NCBI GenBank assembly: GCA_027021385.1
Contig: JALUUL010000014.1
Location: forward strand, 1 to 64,000
DNA from: Planctomycetota bacterium
GTDB taxonomy: Bacteria > Planctomycetota > UBA1135 > GCA-002748355
Length of the DNA: 64,000 nt
Direction: 5' to 3'
The position numbers were made by a program, and so were the translations under genes. A model generated the notes under the pieces. The model was given only the letters and a program-made list of their open reading frames with translations, searched no databases and was not told where the DNA came from. Positions 57,013 to 64,000 of this stretch are shown piece after piece (position 1 is the stretch's first letter; every line of letters begins with the position of its first letter).

Positions 57013-58734
57013 TCAACCGTCGGCCATCGTGACCCGGATGATTTCCTCGAGGGAGGTGATTCCGCGGGCCGCATTCCGCATCCCGCATGTCCGGAGGGTC
57101 AGCATCCCCTCGCTGACGGCCTGCTTCTTGATGTCCTGCAACGGGGCCTCCTCGACGATCATCCGTTTGACCGCCTCGGTCATCCGCAGTGTCTCGAGGA
57201 GGGCGAAACGCCCCTTGTAACCCTTGTTGCATTTCGGGCATCCGTCCTCGTTGGCTTTGAAGAGGTTGATTTCTCCCACCTCTTCCATGTCGACCTCGGA
57301 CAATCCCAGTTCGTGGAGGCGTTCCTTCGGAACCTCGGCCTCCTGCTTGCAATTGTTGCAGAGCTTCTTGGCGAGACGTTGCGCGCAGATCAGCAAGGTG
57401 GAACTCGCGACCATGAAGGGGTCCAACCCCATGTCCACCATTCGTGTAATGGTCGAAGGCGCGTCGTTCGTATGGAGGGTGGAAAGAACGAGGTGCCCGG
57501 TCAAAGCGGCCTTGACCGCGATCTCGATCGTCTCCCGGTCCCTGATCTCCCCCAGCAGGATGACGTCGGGGTCCTGGCGGAGAATCGACCGGAGAGCGGC
57601 GGCGAAAGTCAGACCCGCCTGGGGATGGACCGGAACCTGGTTGATCCCCTCCATCGTGTATTCCACCGGATCCTCGACGGTGACGATGTTGATGTCGGGT
57701 TTGTGGATGTTCCGGATGGCCGAATAGAGGGTCGTAGACTTCCCGGAACCGGTGGGCCCCGTGACCAGGATCATCCCGTAGGGTCGGCTGCAGGCCCAAA
57801 GGTAGTCGTCCAGGCACTTTTGTTCGAATCCCAGATCTCCGATGTTCAACGCGAGGTTGCTGGAATCCAGGATCCGGAGAACGGTCTTCTCCCCCCAGAC
57901 GGTCGGAAGGGTGGAAACCCGGAAGTCGATGGCCTTATTGCCCATCTTCATCTGGAACTTCCCGTCCTGGGGCTTCCGTTTCTCGGCGATGTCCAACTTC
58001 GCCATGATCTTCAGCCGGGAAGTCATCGAGTTCTGCATCCGCTTCGGCGGGGTGAGGGCTTCGACCAAGCCCCCATCCTTGCGGTAACGGACGATGACCT
58101 TCCTCTCGAAGGGTTCGATATGGATGTCGCTCGCCTTTTGGCTGACGGCGTCATGGATGATCTTGTTGACCAGCTTGACCACCGGCGCGGCGTCGTCGGC
58201 GATCGAGCCGAGGTTCATATCATCCTCGCTCTCCTCGTTCTCCTTGAGTTCGACATCCTGGTCGTCGAATCCTTCCAGGATCTCTCCGATCGCCTCGGAC
58301 TCGCTCTTGAAGACCATCTCGAGGTAGGCATCGATCTGTTCTTCGAGGGCTACCACGGGTCTGAGTTCGCAACCCGTGATGATCCGGATATCGTCGAGCT
58401 TCAGGACATCGAAGGGATTGACGATCGCGACGGTCAGAAAGTCACCGATCTTCTCCAGGGGAACGACTTTATAGGACCTGGAGATCTCCTCGGGGATCGT
58501 CGTGACGACGTCCTCGTTGACCTGGACCTTTTCGAGATCGACCGGGGCGACGTTCGCGCACTGTGCGATCGTGCCCAGGAGATCCTCCTTCGACAGGATT
58601 CCCTCTTTGACGACGAGTTCGGAAACCCGGACCCGCTCCCTCGCGGCCGTCCCCAGAAGCCTCTCCGCATCCTCCTTGGAGATCTTCTTGGCCTTGACCA
58701 GAAGAGCCCCGAGTTTCTTGTCGAAGGACGCCAT
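57013..58734 (-). CDS. pilB: Type IV pilus assembly ATPase PilB (GspE family)
   Basis: MshEN-type N-terminus; VTGPTGSGKSTTLYSAIRNIHKPDINIVTVEDPVEYTMEGINQVPVHPQAGLTFAAALRSILRQDPDVILLGEIRDRETIEIAVKAALTGHLVLSTLHTNDAPSTITRMVDMGLDPFMVASS; CxxC metal motifs. Confidence 0.95.
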   Translation of the reverse strand: MASFDKKLGALLVKAKKISKEDAERLLGTAARERVRVSELVVKEGILSKEDLLGTIAQCANVAPVDLEKVQVNEDVVTTIPEEISRSYKVVPLEKIGDFLTVAIVNPFDVLKLDDIRIITGCELRPVVALEEQIDAYLEMVFKSESEAIGEILEGFDDQDVELKENEESEDDMNLGSIADDAAPVVKLVNKIIHDAVSQKASDIHIEPFERKVIVRYRKDGGLVEALTPPKRMQNSMTSRLKIMAKLDIAEKRKPQDGKFQMKMGNKAIDFRVSTLPTVWGEKTVLRILDSSNLALNIGDLGFEQKCLDDYLWACSRPYGMILVTGPTGSGKSTTLYSAIRNIHKPDINIVTVEDPVEYTMEGINQVPVHPQAGLTFAAALRSILRQDPDVILLGEIRDRETIEIAVKAALTGHLVLSTLHTNDAPSTITRMVDMGLDPFMVASSTLLICAQRLAKKLCNNCKQEAEVPKERLHELGLSEVDMEEVGEINLFKANEDGCPKCNKGYKGRFALLETLRMTEAVKRMIVEEAPLQDIKKQAVSEGMLTLRTCGMRNAARGITSLEEIIRVTMADG

Positions 58735-58742
58735 CCATCACC

Positions 58743-59804
58743 TCATGCAGAAACCAGTCTCTGGAACTCAGCACGGTCGCTGCTGATGGTCAGGCAGTCG
58801 TCGTAGCTCACGAGGTTCGCGCGGTAGAGTTCGGCCAGCGACTGGTTCATGGTCTTCATGCCGATCTTTCCGCTCGTCTGGATGATCGAGTAGACCTGGT
58901 GGGCCTTGTCGTCCCGGATCAGGGCCCGGATCGCGGGATTGACGATCATGATCTCCGTTGCGAGGGCCCTCCCCTTTCCCGTCGTCTTGGGAAGGAGCTG
59001 CTGGCAGAGAACCGCCTGCAGGGTGAAGGACAGCTGGGTGCGGATCTGCTGTTGCTGATGAGCGGGAAATACGTCGACGATCCGATTGATCGTCTGAACG
59101 CAGTCCGAAGTATGCAGGGTTGCGAAGGTCAGGTGACCTGTCTCGGCAAGGGTCAAGGCGGCCTCGATGGTCTCAAGATCCCGCATCTCTCCGACCAGGA
59201 CGATGTCCGGATCCTGTCTCAGGACCGAACGGAGAGCCGGGGCGAAGCCGTGGGTGTCGGCGTGAACTTCCCTTTGGTTCACGAGGCACTTCTGATTGCG
59301 ATGCAGGAATTCGATCGGATCCTCGACCGTCACGATGTGCCCTTGGCGGGTCCGGTTCAGATAGTCGATCATCGAGGCGAGGGTCGTGGACTTTCCCGAC
59401 CCCGTGGCTCCGGTGACGAGAATCAGCCCCTTGTGCAGGGAGCAGACGAACTCGCAGACCTCGACCGGCAGGCCCAACTGCTCGAAATCGTAGGTTTCGA
59501 AGGGGATCACCCGTAGGACGCCGGCCACCGTCCCCCTCTGGATGAAGGCATTGGTCCGGAAACGACCGAGCCCCGTGACGCCGAAGGAGAAGTCGATTTC
59601 GAGATTCTTCTCGAAATTCGCGATCTGATCGCCGGTAAGAACGCTGTAGATGAGTTTTTGCGTGACTTCCGGCGTCAGGACTTCGTGATCGGTGTCGTAG
59701 AGCTTCCCGTCGATCCGGATCTTCGGTGGAGCTCCGACCGAAATATGCAGGTCGGAACCTCCCCGTTGCACCATGAGGTTCAGGAGTTCCTCGAGTGAGA
59801 CCAT
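58743..59804 (-). CDS. pilT: Type IV pilus retraction ATPase PilT
   Basis: MVSLEELLNLMVQRGGSDLHISVGAPPKIRIDG; VTGATGSGKSTTLASMIDYLN; NPAIRALIRDDKAHQVYSIIQTSGKIGMKTMNQSL (AIRxLIR motif). Confidence 0.96.
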   Translation of the reverse strand: MVSLEELLNLMVQRGGSDLHISVGAPPKIRIDGKLYDTDHEVLTPEVTQKLIYSVLTGDQIANFEKNLEIDFSFGVTGLGRFRTNAFIQRGTVAGVLRVIPFETYDFEQLGLPVEVCEFVCSLHKGLILVTGATGSGKSTTLASMIDYLNRTRQGHIVTVEDPIEFLHRNQKCLVNQREVHADTHGFAPALRSVLRQDPDIVLVGEMRDLETIEAALTLAETGHLTFATLHTSDCVQTINRIVDVFPAHQQQQIRTQLSFTLQAVLCQQLLPKTTGKGRALATEIMIVNPAIRALIRDDKAHQVYSIIQTSGKIGMKTMNQSLAELYRANLVSYDDCLTISSDRAEFQRLVSA

Positions 59805-60002
59805 GTCTCCCCCATTCAGGTCCGATGGAATACGGAACCTCTATCGGCCGGAGGCTGGACTCGTTTTGAGCCCTTCGCAACCGATCCCTCGCCGAAGCTC
59901 GGTCCGCATCCGAGGACCTCCCTTGCGAAGGGCGACTCCTTCCCCGGAACCCGTCTCAGCCGGAGGCTCCGCCGCGGCCTTTCCGCGGGGAGGCCTTTCG
60001 CC

Positions 60003-62009
60003 TCAGTCCTTGTCCTTCTTCGCCTGGGCGATGATCTCCTGGGCGAGATTCGCGGGAACCGGCTCGTAGTGGGAGAACTCCATCGTGAAACTCCCCTCGC
60101 CGGATGTGATCGACCGGAGTTGGGTCTGGTAGCCCCGGGCCTCCTTCAAGGGCATCAGGCACTTGATGATCTGGTCGTCCCCCTCCGCGGACATGCCGGT
60201 CATCCGAGCACGTTGGTTCGCAAGGTTGCTCGTGATATCGCCCGTGAACCTCGAGGGCACATGGATCTCGAGATTCATCACGGGTTCGAGAATGATCGGC
60301 TTGGCCTTTTCGAAGGCATCGGCGAAGGCCCTCCCTCCGGCGAGTTGGAAGGAGATCTGGTCCGAGTCGACGTCGTGGAACTTCCCGTCGTAGACCTCGG
60401 CGGAGCAGTCGACGATCGGATAACCTGCCAGGATCCCCTTCGCCATGACGTTCTGGATCCCCTTGTCGACCTCGGGGATGAACTGCCGCGGAATCGCCCC
60501 CCCGTAGATCGAGTCGATGAACTCGTAGCCCTGCCCTCGATCGAGGGGCTTGATCCTGAGGAAGACCTCGCCGAACTGGCCGCGCCCGCCGCTCTGCTTC
60601 TTGTGTCTGTGATGCCCCTCGGCCGGAGCCTGGATCGTCTCCCGATAGGGGATCTTGGGAACGTGCGTCTCGATCTCCACCTTGAAGCGCCTGGAGAGCT
60701 TCGCGAAGGTCACGTCGAGATGAAGGGTCGAGAGGCCCTCCACGACCATCTCGCCGGTCGCCTGGTCCCGGAAGACGTGGAGGGTCGGGTCCTCCGTCGC
60801 GAGCTTCTCGAAGGCGGACCCGATCTTCTGCTCGTCACTGCGGCTCTTCGGCGTCACCGCCACGGCCACCATCGGGCTCGGGAACTTCATCGGCGGAAGA
60901 TGGACGACCTCCCCGCCCTGGACGATCGTATCACCGAGGGAGAGCCCCTCGACCTTCGCGAGAACGAAGATCGTTCCGGGAACGGCGCGGTCCAGGGTTT
61001 CGGTCTCCTTGCCCTGCATGCTGAGGAGTCCGTTCAGCTTGACCTGGCCCCCGCCGGCCACGGACACAGTCTCGTCCCCCTTCAGAGTCCCTCGATGGAG
61101 ACGGACGAAACTCATCTTGCCGACGAAGGGGTCCGAAACGATCTTGAAGACCCGGCCGACGACAGGACCTCCGGGATCGGGAAGGACGGAAATCCCGGGT
61201 TCCCCCTCGGGCTCCGGAGCCGCCTTGACCCCGCCGGATTGGGAAGGCGAGGGCGCGAATTCGGAGAGGAAGTCGAGAAGATCCTCGACCCCCGTCATCC
61301 CCGGCGCGTTCACGCTGAACAAGGGGACGACGGTCCCCGCGGCGATGGCCTTCGGAAAGAACCTCGCGAAATCCTCGGCCCCGAGTTCCCCCGCCTCGAA
61401 GTACCTCTCCATCAGCTCGTCGTCCGCTTCCGCAATCCTCTCCTCGAGGACCGAACGCGTGTCCCCGTCACCCTCCTTGAGAAGGTTCGTGACAGAGGAG
61501 AAATCCTTTCCGGTCCGATCCGGCACAGTGATCGGCACGATCTTGTCGCCGAAGGTCTCCTTCAGGTTCGCGACGATGTTCGTGAAGTCGAGGTTTTCGT
61601 GGTCGAGCTTCGTCAGGACGAGGATCCGCCCCTTTCCCGTCTGCTCTGCGCGGAACCAGAGCTTGCGGGCATTGAAGGTCGCTCCGGAGGCCGCGTCGAT
61701 CGTGAAGAGGGCGGTTTCGACCGCATAGAAGGAGGAAAGGGCGTCGGCCAGGAAATCCGGATGGCCGGGCGTGTCGAGGAACTCGCAGATCTTTCCCTTC
61801 CAGGGCAGATGGAAGAGATGGCTCGTCAAGGTCTGCTTCCGATCCTTCTCCTCGGGCTCGGTATCCGAGATGCTCGAACCGTCCGCGGTGCTCCCATGGC
61901 GCGAGGAGGCCCCGGCCGCGAAGGCCATGGCGTCCAGAAGGGCGGTCTTGCCGGAGCCGCCGTGTCCAACGAGAGTGAGGGTCCTTAGATCGTCAACCTG
62001 ATGCGCCAT
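60003..62009 (-). CDS. Elongation factor G-like GTPase (EF-G2/FusA2 type)
   Basis: MAHQVDDLRTLTLVGHGGSGKTALLDAMAFAAG; CEFLDTPGHPDFLADAL; LVLTKLDHEN; HHRHKKQSGGRGQFGEVFLRIKPL; C-terminal EF-G domain V. Confidence 0.92.
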   Translation of the reverse strand: MAHQVDDLRTLTLVGHGGSGKTALLDAMAFAAGASSRHGSTADGSSISDTEPEEKDRKQTLTSHLFHLPWKGKICEFLDTPGHPDFLADALSSFYAVETALFTIDAASGATFNARKLWFRAEQTGKGRILVLTKLDHENLDFTNIVANLKETFGDKIVPITVPDRTGKDFSSVTNLLKEGDGDTRSVLEERIAEADDELMERYFEAGELGAEDFARFFPKAIAAGTVVPLFSVNAPGMTGVEDLLDFLSEFAPSPSQSGGVKAAPEPEGEPGISVLPDPGGPVVGRVFKIVSDPFVGKMSFVRLHRGTLKGDETVSVAGGGQVKLNGLLSMQGKETETLDRAVPGTIFVLAKVEGLSLGDTIVQGGEVVHLPPMKFPSPMVAVAVTPKSRSDEQKIGSAFEKLATEDPTLHVFRDQATGEMVVEGLSTLHLDVTFAKLSRRFKVEIETHVPKIPYRETIQAPAEGHHRHKKQSGGRGQFGEVFLRIKPLDRGQGYEFIDSIYGGAIPRQFIPEVDKGIQNVMAKGILAGYPIVDCSAEVYDGKFHDVDSDQISFQLAGGRAFADAFEKAKPIILEPVMNLEIHVPSRFTGDITSNLANQRARMTGMSAEGDDQIIKCLMPLKEARGYQTQLRSITSGEGSFTMEFSHYEPVPANLAQEIIAQAKKDKD

Positions 62010-62232
62010 CCCTGGTCTCCTGGAAAGCGTCCCTCGGGGGGGCGTCCCCCGGAGCCCCGGGGTCCCCGAAGGGTATGAAGGGAGGGGCACTATACGGAAT
62101 CCGCGCCTTCAGACCATGCCCCGAAACCCCTTCGGAGTCCGCCCCGGAAAGAGGGGGGGAAGCCTCCCTCCCGGAAGGAGGCACGGCTGGCGGAAAGAGC
62201 CCCCCTCGGGAGGGGAGGGAGTCCTGTGGGTT

Positions 62233-62925
62233 TCAGTTCGCGAGAACGATCTCGACCCGTCGGTTCCGGGCCTTGTCCCCGGGAGAGACCGGGTCGTAGG
62301 GACCGTAACCGACGATGACGATCCGGTCCGCGGGAACCCCGCCCTTCTCGATCAGCCAGGTCGCAACGGCGTCCGCCCGTTCGACCGAGAGATGCCGGTT
62401 GCTCCTGTACTTCTTCTTCGTCTTGCGGATCGGGTCGCGGTCCGTGTGCCCCTCGACCCAGATCCGTTTTCCCCGGTTCCGGAGGAGGAACTTGGCCAGC
62501 CGGTTCAGGAGGTTCCTTCCCTCCGGGGAGATCCGGGTGCTGCCCGGTTGGAACGTGATCTGATTCGGGAGTCCGATCGAGACCCGGCCGTGGCGATACC
62601 TCGCCTTGAGTTCGGGAAGACCGCTGCGTTCGAGATCCCGATTGAGTTCGTCCAGGATGCCGGTCTTCTTCGGTGCGGAGGCCTCGACGGCCTTGACGGG
62701 CTTCTTCGCCGAGGACAGAGCGGCGACCCTCGCCTTCAGGCGGTCGTTCTCCTCGCGGAGCATGCGGTTGCTCTCCCCCATCTTGGAGAGGCTGTTCTCG
62801 AGGTCCTGGATCGTCGCCTCCCGGGCGCGGATCATCTCCTGATACCGGGCCGTGCAGGAGGTGGAAGCGAGCAGGGCGAGGCAGGCGGCCCCGAGGAAGA
62901 ACGGAGTGCGGATCTTGGCAGACAT
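62233..62925 (-). CDS. OmpA/Pal-family lipoprotein
   Basis: Signal/lipobox LLASTSCTAR; coiled coil; OmpA C-like domain RIWVEGHTDRDPIRKTKKKYRSNRHLSVERADAVATWLIEKGGVPADRIVIVGYGPYDPVSPGDKARNRRVEIVL. Confidence 0.92.
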   Translation of the reverse strand: MSAKIRTPFFLGAACLALLASTSCTARYQEMIRAREATIQDLENSLSKMGESNRMLREENDRLKARVAALSSAKKPVKAVEASAPKKTGILDELNRDLERSGLPELKARYRHGRVSIGLPNQITFQPGSTRISPEGRNLLNRLAKFLLRNRGKRIWVEGHTDRDPIRKTKKKYRSNRHLSVERADAVATWLIEKGGVPADRIVIVGYGPYDPVSPGDKARNRRVEIVLAN

Positions 62926-62975
62926 TGGCTCCTCCCTATGCGGATGAACGGATCACGGAACGCCCTGCGACCGTT

Positions 62976-63944
62976 CTAATCCCTGGACCGGCCCCGGCGC
63001 AACGACCGGAGGAAGAAAAGGGCCGCCAGGCAGAGGGCGGAGATTCCGAGGAGGGCGAGAGCCCCGTATCTGCTCGTCCGGAGCCAGAGGGGCCAATCCT
63101 CGAACAGGGCCTCTGCGAGGGTTTCCCCCGCGAAGCGGGCGCAGAGGGTGCCGGCCGCCAGGAAGGGGCCGAAGGGGATCTTCGGATCCCCGGTCCTGAA
63201 CGCGATCAGGAGCCCCAGCAGGGCCCCGAGGATGCAGGCCAGGAGAAGGGCAAGAAGGGTTCCCTCCGGGCCGAGGAAGACCCCCGTGAAGGCCATGAAC
63301 TTGACGTCGCCGAGCCCCATGGCCTCGGTCTTGTAGATCCGGGTCCCGATCCAGGCCACGAGGTAGAGGGCGCCGGCTCCCAGGGCCGCCCCCGCGAAGC
63401 CGTCGAGAAGGGCGCGGGCAGCCTCGGGGGAGCTTCCGATCTCCCGGGCCAGCCAGTGTCCGAGGTGGGATTCCGGCAGGAAGACGGCCGCCGCCGCACC
63501 GACGAGAAAGCCCAGGAAGTTCAGGACGTCAGGCAGAATCCGGAACTCGAGGTCGATGGCCGAGGCGGCCAGGAGATTCGCGACGAGGAAGGCGTCGACC
63601 AGGTAGTCCAGGACCCCCTCGAGCGAGATCCCTTCCCCGTCGGGGAGGATTCGGGCGGACTTCCCCAGGAAGAGCAGGAGGAAGGCGAGCCCGGCCAGCA
63701 GTTCGAGGATCGGGTACCGTAGGGAGATCCGCGCGCCGCAACAGCGGGCCCGGCCCCTCAGGAGGAGCCAGGAGAGAACGGGGAGATTGTCGAACCATGC
63801 GATCCCCCGACCGCAGGAGGGACAGCGCGAACGCGCCCCCCCCTCGAAGAAGAGACCGCGGGGGAGCCGGTAGACGACCACGTTCAAAAAGGAACCGACC
63901 ATCAGGCCGAGCAGGGTGCAGGTGATCGCGAGAAGGTTTTCCAA
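62976..63944 (-). CDS. pilD: Prepilin peptidase (A24 family)
   Basis: LMVGSFLNVVVYRLPRG; CPSCGRGIAWFDNLPVLSWLLLRGRARCCGARISLRYPILELL (4-Cys motif); GLGDVKFMAFTGVFLGPEGTLLALLLACILGALLG. Confidence 0.95.
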   Translation of the reverse strand: MENLLAITCTLLGLMVGSFLNVVVYRLPRGLFFEGGARSRCPSCGRGIAWFDNLPVLSWLLLRGRARCCGARISLRYPILELLAGLAFLLLFLGKSARILPDGEGISLEGVLDYLVDAFLVANLLAASAIDLEFRILPDVLNFLGFLVGAAAAVFLPESHLGHWLAREIGSSPEAARALLDGFAGAALGAGALYLVAWIGTRIYKTEAMGLGDVKFMAFTGVFLGPEGTLLALLLACILGALLGLLIAFRTGDPKIPFGPFLAAGTLCARFAGETLAEALFEDWPLWLRTSRYGALALLGISALCLAALFFLRSLRRGRSRD

Positions 63945-64000
63945 TTGGCGTACCGACCTCGAGGATAGCGTCCCTCCGACTGGATCGACTCCTTATCCCC

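Noticed and set aside
59955-59995. ccgcgg-ccttt-ccgcgg hairpin downstream of the EF-G-like gene
   Set aside because: Short palindromic arms in very GC-rich sequence and no U-tract; too likely by chance to list as a terminator.
1-64000. tRNA, rRNA or CRISPR loci
   Set aside because: Scanned intergenic gaps by eye; none showed cloverleaf, rRNA signature or regular repeat arrays. A tRNAscan/Infernal run would be decisive.

Overview
High-GC chromosomal window from a bacterium; the gene content hints at Planctomycetota or a relative, but this is inference only. Most ORFs over 200 aa in the six-frame track are antisense shadows. I support about 40 genes. (1) At the left edge: a C-terminal remnant resembling an IS256/mutator-type transposase, beside a lower-GC beta-helix-like lipoprotein gene. 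(2) Minus-strand 2177..7996: a tightly coupled four-gene cassette with an unknown protein, two BrxC/BrxD-like (DUF2791-type) P-loop ATPases and an Lhr/BrxHI-like DExH helicase. No PglZ, PglX, BrxL or TerB partner is visible in the window. This is the best candidate for an incompletely described, BREX/Shango-related system. (3) Housekeeping and metabolic genes: pgi, an Rrf2 regulator, a fused membrane spermidine synthase-like protein, ridA, coaD, cutA, a DHH phosphoesterase, a metallophosphoesterase, an amidohydrolase and tatD. (4) Competence-associated genes comEC and comM/yifB. (5) A giant (about 2655 aa) alpha-2-macroglobulin-like protein with TPR segments, an internally duplicated MG-like region and a non-canonical thioester site (CIDW instead of CxEQ). 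(6) Two large tandem paralogous lipoproteins with Cys-rich N-termini, Ig-like domains and Gly-rich regions. (7) A glycosyltransferase/TMTC-like cluster with a long convergent gene overlap. (8) A type IV pilus assembly block (pilin, TPR, pilC, pilB, pilT, EF-G-like, OmpA, prepilin peptidase). I saw no rRNA, tRNA or CRISPR array. All calls come from reading motifs by eye; no homology search was run.
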